From assembly GCA_017427775.1 (NCBI GenBank), contig JAFRSD010000013.1:1-64000 (forward strand): a stretch of 64,000 nt of DNA, given 5' to 3'. Both the position numbers and the translations under genes were made by a program. The notes under the pieces are model-generated. The model was given only the letters and a program-made list of their open reading frames with translations. It was not told the DNA's origin and did not search any database. The stretch is from Lachnospiraceae bacterium. Its GTDB lineage: Bacteria; Bacillota; Clostridia; Lachnospirales; Lachnospiraceae. This document shows positions 52,119 to 61,118 of the stretch, one piece after another; position 1 is the stretch's first letter; every line of letters starts with the position of its first letter.

Positions 52119-53058
52119 CTACGAGAAGTCGTTCCGCGCCCGTTTCCTCCGCTATATCATGGGAGAGGACGAGCTTCCCGAAAAGGATTACATGCCCGAC
52201 TTCCGCAAGCAGATCGACATCGAAAAGGAAGAGGACGAGAAAGCGACCGAGCACTACCTTGTTCCGCCGCTTGAGGACCCGATGTCCGACGCAAAGCGCT
52301 ATGCGGAAATGTCCGGACTCCGCTGGTTCAGGAGACTCTATTCCGTTATGGCGGTGCTTCTTTGCATCGCGATCAGCGCCTTATTGATCTATAATGTTAC
52401 GTTTATGCCGCGCTTCGGTGCCGACGATTCGCCGATGAACAACGAAGTGACGGAGCGTTACCTGGAGAAAGCGGGAGAGGAAACCGGCACGGTCAACGTC
52501 GTTACCGGCCTGATCCTCCAGTACCGCGGCTTTGATACGTTCGGCGAGACGCACGTACTGTTCATTGCGACCATCGCCGTTATGATCCTTCTCAAGATGA
52601 AGAAAAAGGATAAGCCGGAGGAGGCAGTCGGCGAGCCTGTCGGCGGCGACGTGATCTTACGCACGATCGCGCGTGTGCTTGTGCCGCTCATCTTCCTGTT
52701 CGGTTTCTATGTGCTTGTGAACGGACACCTTTCCCCGGGCGGCGGTTTCTCCGGCGGCGCGGTGATCGGCGCGGGTCTGATCCTGCACTCGGCAGCGTTC
52801 GGATTTTCCGCTACGGCACGTTTCTTCGACGAGAAGATTTATGACATCATTAAAGTCGGATCGCTTGTTTTATACAGCATGCTGATCATCTATTACCTGT
52901 TTACGGGGGCCAATGACATCGATTCCATCGTGCCTCTCGGAAAGCTCGGTAATATCATCAGCTCCGGCCTGATCCTTCCGATCAATATCTTAGTAGGAGC
53001 GGAGGTGGCATGCACGATGTATGCCTTCTACTCGCTGTTCCGGAAGGGAGGCATCTGA
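52099..53058 (+). CDS. MbhE-like and MrpB (MbhF) fusion subunit
   Basis: 319 residues. An N-terminal cytoplasmic leader of ~75 residues (charged, DFRKQIDIEKEEDEKATE) is followed by the MbhE-type segment with LILQYRGFDTFGETHVLF. The MnhB/MrpB domain then has HLSPGGGFSGGAVIGAG. In Mbh these are two proteins, in Mrp the first lies in MrpA. Here they are joined, with an extra charged head. ATG at 52099 behind aaaggagg. The ORF before it in this frame has no site. The stop overlaps the next start (TGATG). Confidence 0.88.
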   Translation: MSRIRSNYEKSFRARFLRYIMGEDELPEKDYMPDFRKQIDIEKEEDEKATEHYLVPPLEDPMSDAKRYAEMSGLRWFRRLYSVMAVLLCIAISALLIYNVTFMPRFGADDSPMNNEVTERYLEKAGEETGTVNVVTGLILQYRGFDTFGETHVLFIATIAVMILLKMKKKDKPEEAVGEPVGGDVILRTIARVLVPLIFLFGFYVLVNGHLSPGGGFSGGAVIGAGLILHSAAFGFSATARFFDEKIYDIIKVGSLVLYSMLIIYYLFTGANDIDSIVPLGKLGNIISSGLILPINILVGAEVACTMYAFYSLFRKGGI

Positions 53059-53432
53059 TGTTCGCCGAACTTTGGGACAATTATATCAGTGTCGGTGCGA
53101 TGATCCTGTTCGGCATCGGATTCGGAAACCTCCTGCTGCAGCGGAACATGATCAAAAAGATCATCGGACTGAACATCATGGATACCGCGGTGTACCTGTT
53201 TCTTGCTTCCCTCGGTTATATCGAGGGCAGGCTTGCGCCGATCCCGGCGGAGGGCGCCGTTGAGGCGACGAAGTACATCAATCCGCTTCCGAGCGGTCTC
53301 GTGCTTACCGGTATCGTCGTTTCCGTCAGCGTTTCCGCGCTGATGCTCGGACTTACCGTGAAGCTTTACGAACGGTATCACACGCTTGATCTCGACGAGA
53401 TCACGACAATGGTACGAAAGGAGCATGAATGA
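53058..53432 (+). CDS. antiporter subunit C (MrpC/MnhC, NuoK-like)
   Basis: 124 residues and three membrane segments. GFGNLLLQRNMIKKIIGLNI and DPLPxxLVLTGIVVS-type block (here NPLPSGLVLTGIVVS) are conserved. It is homologous to NuoK of complex I. The ATG overlaps the preceding stop by one base and the next start by four. Confidence 0.93.
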   Translation: MFAELWDNYISVGAMILFGIGFGNLLLQRNMIKKIIGLNIMDTAVYLFLASLGYIEGRLAPIPAEGAVEATKYINPLPSGLVLTGIVVSVSVSALMLGLTVKLYERYHTLDLDEITTMVRKEHE

Positions 53433-54928
53433 TGGACTTCTTTCGGAATTTTCCGTTCTTCTGTATTATGCTTGCGATCGTTTCCGGACCGATTTCCTCG
53501 GTACTTTCCGGAAAAGTCGCGAGAATCGTAAGCCTTACCGTCGTTTCCATATGCGGCATCCTTTCGGGGCTTACGCTCTGGTATGTGATCGGCCTTGACG
53601 AGCCGTTCATTTACAAGATGGGACGCTTCCCGGCGCCGTTCGGTAACGAGATCCGTGTCGGCATTCTGGAAGCCCTGATGGCGACGTTCTTCTGCCTGAT
53701 CATGCTCCTTTCACTGACCGGCGGAATGAAGTATCTGAAGAAAGACGTGCCGGAAGAGAAGATGAATCTGTTCTTCATCATGATCAACCTGCTGCTTGCT
53801 TCATTGCTGTCGCTTATTTACACAAATGACATGTTCACCGGGTACGTATTTGTCGAGATCAATACGATTGCCGCGTGCGGACTGATCATGATCCGCGGAT
53901 GGGGGCGGAATATCCTCGCCGCGACCAAATACATGATCATGTCGCTTCTCGGTTCCGGTCTCGTCGTGATCTCAATTGCAATCCTTTACGGGATCACCGG
54001 GCATCTGTTGATGAGCAACATCCATGAATCGGTGCTCTTAATTGTTGAACTGAAGACCTATACCGAGCCTTTGATCGTTGCCGTGGGACTGTTCTCGGTC
54101 GGCATCGCGATCAAATCCGCGCTGTTCCCGTTCCACGCGTGGCTGCCGGATGCCTACAGTTATTCGACCTGCAGCTCGAGCGCGATCCTTTCCTCGCTTG
54201 TTTCGAAGGGCTATATCTTCTTCCTGCTGAAGTTCATGTGCCGTGTCATCGGCTTTGACGTGATGAAGAAGACCGGGGCGGACGACGTAATGTTCCTCTT
54301 CGGTATCGCCGCCATGCTGATCGGCTCGATCGACGCGATTCAGCAGACGGATATGGGGCGTATGATCGCGTACTCGTCCATCGCCCAGATCGGTTACATC
54401 TATATGGGCTTCGGCCTCGGGGTGGAAGCGGGGCTCGTTGCTTCGGCGTTCCATATTTTAGCGCATGCTTCGGCCAAATCCATGCTTTTCGTTTCCGCAA
54501 ACGGACTTGCCGAAGTATCGGGAGAGAGCATGAATTACCGCGATCTGCGGGGGGCGGGCATGCGGAACCGGTCGGCGGGAGTCGGATTTATCGTCGGTTC
54601 GCTGTCGATGGTCGGCATTCCGCTTTTCGCAGGCTTTACGTCAAAGGTATATTTCGCATCGGCGGCGCTTGAGGGCGTAAGGGCCAAGCAGATCATTACC
54701 CTTGTGGCACTGGCGATCAGTACGATACTGAACGCGATGTACTTTATCCGGATGACGATCAGCGTTTACACGCCGGAGATGAATGAGCAGTATGAGGACC
54801 GTTCATTCCGCGCGGGGGCGCTGTATCATCTGTCCATGGCTTTGTTTATTCTGATCGTTCTGACACTCGGTATCCTGAGCAACCCGATCGTTGACTGGAT
54901 CACAAGAGGTCTCGAACAGTTTTCCTGA
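53429..54928 (+). CDS. antiporter subunit D (MrpD/MbhH, NuoN/M-like)
   Basis: 499 residues, about 14 membrane segments. The conserved Glu is in VFVEINT and the Lys residues are in IKSALFPFHAWLPDA and LVSKGY, as needed for ion translocation in this family. It is the first and most Mrp-like of the four large subunits. Starting ATG overlaps the preceding stop. A second ATG at 53432 is possible. Confidence 0.93.
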   Translation: MMDFFRNFPFFCIMLAIVSGPISSVLSGKVARIVSLTVVSICGILSGLTLWYVIGLDEPFIYKMGRFPAPFGNEIRVGILEALMATFFCLIMLLSLTGGMKYLKKDVPEEKMNLFFIMINLLLASLLSLIYTNDMFTGYVFVEINTIAACGLIMIRGWGRNILAATKYMIMSLLGSGLVVISIAILYGITGHLLMSNIHESVLLIVELKTYTEPLIVAVGLFSVGIAIKSALFPFHAWLPDAYSYSTCSSSAILSSLVSKGYIFFLLKFMCRVIGFDVMKKTGADDVMFLFGIAAMLIGSIDAIQQTDMGRMIAYSSIAQIGYIYMGFGLGVEAGLVASAFHILAHASAKSMLFVSANGLAEVSGESMNYRDLRGAGMRNRSAGVGFIVGSLSMVGIPLFAGFTSKVYFASAALEGVRAKQIITLVALAISTILNAMYFIRMTISVYTPEMNEQYEDRSFRAGALYHLSMALFILIVLTLGILSNPIVDWITRGLEQFS

Positions 54929-54942
54929 AAGGAGGGTGACCT

Positions 54943-56463
54943 ATGGAATGGATTCTTTTGCTGCCGGTTCTGATCCCGATCGCCGGCGGATGCTATCTGA
55001 CAATCTTCCGGAAGCGTTTTTCGAAGCGCGCCGTCCGTACGTGCACCTTCTGCTTCGCGCTTGCCGCGGGCCTTTCCGTGCTTGCCGTTATCTTACAGGG
55101 GGACTGCTCACTGACGCTGTTTCCGCTTATTTCGGATAACTTCCCGATCTATTTCCGCACGGACGGAATGGCGGGGCTTTTCGCCGCGGTAACGGCGGTT
55201 ATGTGGCTCCTTTCGAGTTGGTTCTCATTTGCCTACATGAACCATCAGGAAAATGAGACGCGCTACCAGATCTTCTCCCTGCTTTCCTTGGGAGCGGTGC
55301 TCGGCGTATGTCTTTCGGGCAATCTGGTCACGACCTATCTTTTCTACGAACTGATGACCCTTATGACGTTCCCGCTTGTGCTTCATGAGCAGACAAAGGA
55401 GGCGGTTTCCGCCGGCATGACCTATCTGTTCTACTCGATCGCGGGTGCGTTTTTAGGGCTTTGCGGAATCTTCTTTTTGTGCCGTTACGCCGATACGACG
55501 GAGCGGGCGGGAGGACTTCTCGGCTACGTCCCGGGCGGCTTCCTTGCGGAAGGAACGGGCTATGATGTCCTTCCGGTTGTGTTATTCCTGATGCTTCTCG
55601 GACTTGCCTGCAAGGCCGGTATGTTCCCGCTTCACGGATGGCTTCCGAAGGCACATCCGGTTGCTCCCGCACCGGCTTCGGCACTGCTTTCCGGAAATAT
55701 TACGAAGATGGGCCTTCTGTTCTCTATCCGTGTCATCTATTACGCTGCGGGACCGAAGTATCTTTCGGGTACATGGGTGATGGATGCGCTGCTGACGCTT
55801 TCCCTGATCACCGTATTCCTCGGTTCGATGCTTGCGTACCGCGAGAAGGTTATGAAGAAGCGTCTCGCGTACTCGACGGTCAGCCAGGTTTCGTACTGTC
55901 TGACGGGCGTGTATCTCCTGCGCGAGACGGCTCTGACGGGCGCGCTTTTACACATGGTATTCCATTCGATCGTCAAGAACCTTTTATTCCTTTCGGTGGG
56001 CGCGGTTATCTATGTGACAGGCAAGACGCGCGCGGACGAGCTGAAGGGAATCGGAAAGAAGATGCCCGTTACGATGCGCTGCTTTACGGTTGCGGGTCTT
56101 GCGCTTGTCGGCATTCCGCCGCTTTGCGGATTTGTCAGCAAGTTCTATCTGGCGACCGGGGCGCTTGAGACCGACAAGCCTGTATTTTCCTACCTTGTAC
56201 CTGTCGTGCTTCTTGTGAGCGCATTATTAACCGCGGGCTATCTGCTGACGGTTTCCGCGGACGCGTTCTTCGGAAAGAACGGCGCGGCGGACACACCTGG
56301 CGCAGTTGCGGACGTTCATGAGCCCGTTACCGAGAAGAACGTATTCCTTCTTGCACCGCTTGTGATCCTTGCCGTTGCGGCAGTCGTATTCGGTATCGTT
56401 CCGAATCCGCTGACCAACTTGATCCGTGACTTTTTGGAAGAAATCTTTACGAGTGTAATGTAA
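54943..56463 (+). CDS. NuoL/M/N-type proton-conducting subunit, second copy
   Basis: 506 residues, about 14 membrane segments. The Glu is in LFYELMTLMTFPL and the Lys in ACKAGMFPLHGWLPKAHP and NITKMG. It is close to the fourth copy in the PLHxWLPKAHPVAPAPAS segment, so these two share a more recent ancestor. The site aaaggaggg lies before the ATG. It follows subunit D after 14 bases. It has no catalytic redox part. Confidence 0.9.
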   Translation: MEWILLLPVLIPIAGGCYLTIFRKRFSKRAVRTCTFCFALAAGLSVLAVILQGDCSLTLFPLISDNFPIYFRTDGMAGLFAAVTAVMWLLSSWFSFAYMNHQENETRYQIFSLLSLGAVLGVCLSGNLVTTYLFYELMTLMTFPLVLHEQTKEAVSAGMTYLFYSIAGAFLGLCGIFFLCRYADTTERAGGLLGYVPGGFLAEGTGYDVLPVVLFLMLLGLACKAGMFPLHGWLPKAHPVAPAPASALLSGNITKMGLLFSIRVIYYAAGPKYLSGTWVMDALLTLSLITVFLGSMLAYREKVMKKRLAYSTVSQVSYCLTGVYLLRETALTGALLHMVFHSIVKNLLFLSVGAVIYVTGKTRADELKGIGKKMPVTMRCFTVAGLALVGIPPLCGFVSKFYLATGALETDKPVFSYLVPVVLLVSALLTAGYLLTVSADAFFGKNGAADTPGAVADVHEPVTEKNVFLLAPLVILAVAAVVFGIVPNPLTNLIRDFLEEIFTSVM

Positions 56464-56464
56464 T

Positions 56465-58045
56465 ATGAGTGCTTACTTTCTGCTGATTCCCATATTGCTT
56501 CCGATCATCAGCGGCGCGTTTATGGGAATACATCCGATCAAACAGGACAGACGAAGAAATCTCTTCGTCTTTTCGGTGACCTTTCTTACGTCCTGTATGA
56601 TCGCGGCATTGCTCATCAATCCTCCCGGCGCGGACGACCTGACCCTGCAGCTCGCGGGTGTTCTCGAGATCCGGTTCCGCCTGGACGGATGCGGCATGAT
56701 ATTTGCCGGCCTGATTGCATTTCTGTGGCCCCTCGCGGTCATCTATGCGTTCGGCTATATTGAGCGCAGAAAGAACACCTTCCTTACCTTTTACGTCATT
56801 ACCTACGGCGTGACGTCCGGCATCGTATTCGCGGGCAACCTCATGACGATGTACATGTTCTATGAGTTGCTGACCATCGTGACGATCCCGCTTGTCATGC
56901 ACGAGCTAGACCATAAATCGGTTGTTGCCGCGCGGAAATACATGAAGTATTCGTTCGGCGGAGCGGCATTCGGCTTCCTCGCGTTCATCGTCGTTTTGAA
57001 ATACGGCAATACGCTTGATTTCGTATACGGCGGCGTGCTCCGGAATGATGCGATGCTTCAGCACCGTACGTTTCTCCTGCTGATCTACACGATCGCGGTG
57101 TTCGGATTCGGTGTCAAAGCGGCGCTCTTTCCGGTACACGGATGGCTCCCGGCGGCTTCGGTTGCGCCGACTCCGGTGACGGCGCTTTTGCATGCGGTTG
57201 CGGTCGTAAAGGCGGGCGCATTTGCCATCATCAGAATAACGTATTACAGCTTCGGAACGGACTTTTTAAAGGGGAGCGTTTCGCAGAACATCATCATATG
57301 CGCCGCGTCGCTGACCATTCTGTACGGGTCGGTAAAGGCGGTCAAAGAGCAGCACTGTAAGAGAAGGCTTGCGTACTCGACGGTCAGCAACCTGTCGTAC
57401 ATCATTCTGGCGGCCGCGCTGATGACCGAAGCGGGACTGCAGGCGGGCTTTTTACATCTGCTTTTCCACGGTCTCATGAAGATCACCTTGTTCTACTGCA
57501 TGGGCGTGATCATGCTTCGGACCGGCAAGAAGTACCTGTGGGAGATGAACGGCATCGGCCGGCGGGTACCGCTTATCATGACAATCTATACGATCGCGGG
57601 AACCGCACTGATCGGCATTCCGCCGCTTTGCGGATTTATCAGCAAATGGCATATCGCGGAAGCGGCGATCGCGTCGGATAATCCGTTCGCGTACGTCGGG
57701 CTCGGTGCACTGATGATCTCGGCGTTCCTGACCGCGATCTATATTATGGAGCTTGTGATCCGGGCATGGTTCCCGGTACTGTTCGCGGGCGAAGCGAAGC
57801 CTGACGGTCCCATGATCGAGGCGGCCAATGAGGCGGATACGATGACGGTCGGCGGCGATGACGGAACGACCGACGTCGTGATGGCCGACGCGCTTCTGCC
57901 GGACGACGACACAAGCCGCATCAAGGTCGGCTGGGAGATGACGGCGCCGCTTATCGTACTGACGGCTGCGATCATCTTTTTCGGTTTATATTCCGGTCCT
58001 CTGGCGGAGTTCATCCGGCAGGTTGCGGCCGGCATCAGGAGATAA
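56465..58045 (+). CDS. NuoL/M/N-type proton-conducting subunit, third copy
   Basis: 526 residues, about 14 membrane segments. The Glu is in MFYELLTIVTIPLVMHE and the Lys residues are in GVKAALFPVHGWLPAA and VVKAG. Between the last segments it has an acidic loop (about 435-480, EADTMTVGGDDG). The start lies 1 base after the preceding stop without its own ribosome binding site, so it should depend on coupled translation. Functional residues for ion transfer appear intact. Confidence 0.9.
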   Translation: MSAYFLLIPILLPIISGAFMGIHPIKQDRRRNLFVFSVTFLTSCMIAALLINPPGADDLTLQLAGVLEIRFRLDGCGMIFAGLIAFLWPLAVIYAFGYIERRKNTFLTFYVITYGVTSGIVFAGNLMTMYMFYELLTIVTIPLVMHELDHKSVVAARKYMKYSFGGAAFGFLAFIVVLKYGNTLDFVYGGVLRNDAMLQHRTFLLLIYTIAVFGFGVKAALFPVHGWLPAASVAPTPVTALLHAVAVVKAGAFAIIRITYYSFGTDFLKGSVSQNIIICAASLTILYGSVKAVKEQHCKRRLAYSTVSNLSYIILAAALMTEAGLQAGFLHLLFHGLMKITLFYCMGVIMLRTGKKYLWEMNGIGRRVPLIMTIYTIAGTALIGIPPLCGFISKWHIAEAAIASDNPFAYVGLGALMISAFLTAIYIMELVIRAWFPVLFAGEAKPDGPMIEAANEADTMTVGGDDGTTDVVMADALLPDDDTSRIKVGWEMTAPLIVLTAAIIFFGLYSGPLAEFIRQVAAGIRR

Positions 58046-58048
58046 CAT

Positions 58049-60214
58049 ATGAAGGGCGAAGCAGGGCTGCTGCTTCCTGTCATGATACCGATCGTCCTGG
58101 CATTGTTGCCGGGGCTTCTAACGGCGGCAGGAGAGCGGAAAGACAACAAAGCGTTAACACTGTGCGGGAAATTCCTGTTTCCGGCGCTTACTTGCGTTAC
58201 GTTTCTTTCGTGCTGCCTGTACGGCATTATGGCCCTTAACGGCCGAACGCTTGAACTGACCGTTCCGGAAATCTGCGGCTTTGGGCTGCAGCTTCGCATG
58301 GACGGTTTCCGCGCGGTTTACGCGATGGTTGCCGCATTTGCCTGGACCGTTTCCTCGGCGTTTGCACTCTGGTACCTGAAAGGAGAAGAGCATCAGGGCC
58401 GGTACTTCGGCTATACGCTTCTGGTACTCGGCATGACACTCGGCGTGTTTCTTTCCGCCGACCTTATGACGACGTTTATCTTCTTTGAAGGCATGTCGCT
58501 CGCTTCCTATGTATGGGTTGTTTTCGAAGAGGACGAGGAAGCCGTGCGTGCCTCGAAGACGTACCTTGCGGTTGCCGTGATCGGCGGACTCGTGATGCTG
58601 ATGGGACTGTTCCTGTTACAGAAGGAGACCGGTTCGCTTCTGATCGAAAACCTTGCATTTGCCGCGCAGATCAGCGGCAATAAGACGGTGATCTACGCCG
58701 CGGGCTTCTGCCTGCTGTTCGGTTTCGGCGCGAAGGCCGGCGCATACCCGCTTCACATATGGCTTCCGAAGGCGCATCCGGTTGCACCCGCGCCCGCGTC
58801 GGCGCTGCTTTCCGGCATTCTTACGAAGGCAGGCATGTACGGGATTCTGATCCTTGTCGGACGGATCTTCATCGGCGACGAATACTTCGGACGGATCCTT
58901 CTCGTGATTGCCGTCCTGACGATGCTTACCGGTGCATTGATCGCGCTGTTCTCGATCGATGTCAAGCATGTGCTTGCGTGCTCGTCGGTTTCGCAGATCG
59001 GATTCATCCTGACCGGCGCGTCGCTTGCGTGCATCCTCAAAGAAGAGCAGTGGCTCGCCGTACAGGGTGCCATTCTCCACATGATGAACCATTCGTTCTT
59101 TAAGCTCGTGCTGTTCCTGCTCGCGGGCGTTCTCGTTAAGAATCTGCACTCAAGAAACCTGAACGACCTTTCCGGCTTCGGCAAGGAAAAGCCGTGGTTT
59201 ATGGTGACGTTCCTGCTTGCGTATCTCGGCATCGCGGGCATCCCCGGACTGTCCGGATTCGTCTCGAAATCGATGATCCACGAGGCCATCGTCGTTGCGG
59301 CTAAGGAGAGCGGAAGCGGTTTCTACAAGCTTGTCGAGTGGCTCTTCCTGATTGCGGGCGGCTGCACGCTTGCCTATATGACCAAGCTGTTCGTCGTGCT
59401 GTTCTTCCGGCCGCAGTCGAACGCCGTGAAGGCATTTAACAACAAGAATAAACAGTATCTGCCGCTGTGGGCAAAGATTCTTCTGAGTGTGCCCGCCGCA
59501 GCGATCTATCTTGCGGGAACGCTTCCCGAATACCTGATGATCCCGGCCGCGAAGAAGGCTTCCGACCTGCTCAATTACGCCCATGCCGAAGAAACGTTCC
59601 GCGTCTTTACGGCGGAAAATGTGAAGGGCGGCGTCATTTCGGTTGCCATCGGCCTTGCCGTATACTTCTTCGCCGTACGTCCGCTGACGGAGCGGAAGGG
59701 AAGGAAGAATATGATCGAATACGTGAACCGTTATCCGGCTTACATAGACCTTGAGAACGCGCTCTATCGTCCGGTCCTTTTAACCGGTCTTCCGACCGTG
59801 TGCGGCGGAGCGTGCCGCACGCTTGAACTGGCAAGCGAAGGAATCGCGAAGCTGGTGTTCGGCTTTTCGAAGCTGGTTGCCGGATTTGCCGACCGCATCG
59901 CCGACCTGACGACGGCGGGCGTGCGCAGGACCGTGCTTCGTCCGGTTTGCGAGACGCCGACTCTGTCGACAACGAAACGGTTCAGCTTATTTGCCGGCGG
60001 CATCGCGAACGGCGTGCGCCGCGTATGGCGGAAACTGCTTCGTAAGACCGGCGGAGAGCAGAAGGATTACGTGAAGAAGATCAACCGCGGCATCGACGAC
60101 ACGAGCGAGACGTTTAAGTACGTCGTACGGAGCCTTTCATACGGATTGCTCGCATTTTGCGTCGGTTTACTTGCAATGTTGCTGTATCTGTTGTATTGTT
60201 TACAGGGGCTGTGA
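58049..60214 (+). CDS. NuoL/M/N-type subunit, fourth copy, with C-terminal extension
   Basis: 721 residues. The antiporter core ends at about residue 510, with Glu in FIFFEGMSLASY and Lys in GAKAGAYPLHIWLPKAHP and LTKAGM. After that come one or two more membrane segments and a basic stretch of ~130 residues (around VRRVWRKLLRKTGG), then a final membrane segment. The extension recalls the lateral helix region of NuoL-like proteins but is not obviously homologous. It starts three bases after the preceding stop. It is the last gene of the operon before a 55-base gap to folD. Confidence 0.9.
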   Translation: MKGEAGLLLPVMIPIVLALLPGLLTAAGERKDNKALTLCGKFLFPALTCVTFLSCCLYGIMALNGRTLELTVPEICGFGLQLRMDGFRAVYAMVAAFAWTVSSAFALWYLKGEEHQGRYFGYTLLVLGMTLGVFLSADLMTTFIFFEGMSLASYVWVVFEEDEEAVRASKTYLAVAVIGGLVMLMGLFLLQKETGSLLIENLAFAAQISGNKTVIYAAGFCLLFGFGAKAGAYPLHIWLPKAHPVAPAPASALLSGILTKAGMYGILILVGRIFIGDEYFGRILLVIAVLTMLTGALIALFSIDVKHVLACSSVSQIGFILTGASLACILKEEQWLAVQGAILHMMNHSFFKLVLFLLAGVLVKNLHSRNLNDLSGFGKEKPWFMVTFLLAYLGIAGIPGLSGFVSKSMIHEAIVVAAKESGSGFYKLVEWLFLIAGGCTLAYMTKLFVVLFFRPQSNAVKAFNNKNKQYLPLWAKILLSVPAAAIYLAGTLPEYLMIPAAKKASDLLNYAHAEETFRVFTAENVKGGVISVAIGLAVYFFAVRPLTERKGRKNMIEYVNRYPAYIDLENALYRPVLLTGLPTVCGGACRTLELASEGIAKLVFGFSKLVAGFADRIADLTTAGVRRTVLRPVCETPTLSTTKRFSLFAGGIANGVRRVWRKLLRKTGGEQKDYVKKINRGIDDTSETFKYVVRSLSYGLLAFCVGLLAMLLYLLYCLQGL

Positions 60215-60269
60215 CCGCTTGCGGCCGGCTGTATGTTTTAAGAACCAATCTGCCTAAGGAGGAAGGAAA

Positions 60270-61109
60270 ATGGCATTACTGATAGACGGAAAGAGAATCT
60301 CCGCGGAGATTAAGGACGAGCTGAAGGCACAGGTTGCCGAACTTGCCGCAAAGGGCGTTACGCTGACGCTGGCGGTTATCCAGGTCGGCGACGACAAGGC
60401 ATCGTCGGTTTATGTCGGAAACAAGAAGAAGGCGTGCGAGTACATCGGTGTTAAGTCCCTCGCATACGAACTGCCCGAGGCAACGACCGAGGCGGAGCTT
60501 CTTGCACTGGTGAAAGAATTGAACGAACGGAAGGACGTGAACGGCATTCTTGTTCAGCTGCCGCTTCCGAAGCATATTGACGAGGACAAGGTACTGCTTG
60601 CGATCGATCCCGACAAGGACGTGGACGGATTCCATCCGGTCAGCGTGGGACGCCTCTGGATCGGACAGAAGGGCTACGAGTCCTGTACGCCCGCCGGTAT
60701 TATCCAGCTTCTCAAGCGTTCCGGTATCGAGATCTCCGGCAAGGAGTGCGTGATCGTAGGCCGCAGCAACATCGTCGGAAAGCCGATGGCAGCGCTTCTT
60801 CTGCGTGAGAACGGTACCGTTACCGTATGCCATTCCCGCACAAAGGATCTCGCTTCCGTAACGAAGCGTGCCGATATTCTGGTCGTAGCGATCGGTAAGC
60901 CGAAGTTCATTACGGCGGAATATGTAAAAGAGGGTGCCGTTGTCATCGACGTCGGCATTCACAGAATGGAAGATAACAAGCTTTGCGGCGACGTTGATTT
61001 CGCTGACGTTGAGCCGCACGTATCCGCGATCACACCCGTTCCCGGCGGCGTAGGCCCGATGACTATCGCCATGCTGATGTGCAACGTGGTAAGAAGCGCG
61101 GAACAGTAA
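60270..61109 (+). CDS. folD: methylenetetrahydrofolate dehydrogenase/cyclohydrolase FolD
   Basis: 279 residues. Catalytic Lys in SSVYVGNKKKACEYIG, then GILVQLPLPKHI, the dinucleotide motif VGRSNIVGKPMA and the C-terminal PVPGGVGPMTIAML. It interconverts 5,10-methylene- and 10-formyl-tetrahydrofolate using NADP. A strong aaggaggaa site lies before the ATG, after a 55-base gap without a visible terminator. Confidence 0.97.
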   Translation: MALLIDGKRISAEIKDELKAQVAELAAKGVTLTLAVIQVGDDKASSVYVGNKKKACEYIGVKSLAYELPEATTEAELLALVKELNERKDVNGILVQLPLPKHIDEDKVLLAIDPDKDVDGFHPVSVGRLWIGQKGYESCTPAGIIQLLKRSGIEISGKECVIVGRSNIVGKPMAALLLRENGTVTVCHSRTKDLASVTKRADILVVAIGKPKFITAEYVKEGAVVIDVGIHRMEDNKLCGDVDFADVEPHVSAITPVPGGVGPMTIAMLMCNVVRSAEQ

Positions 61110-61118
61110 GGAGTATCA

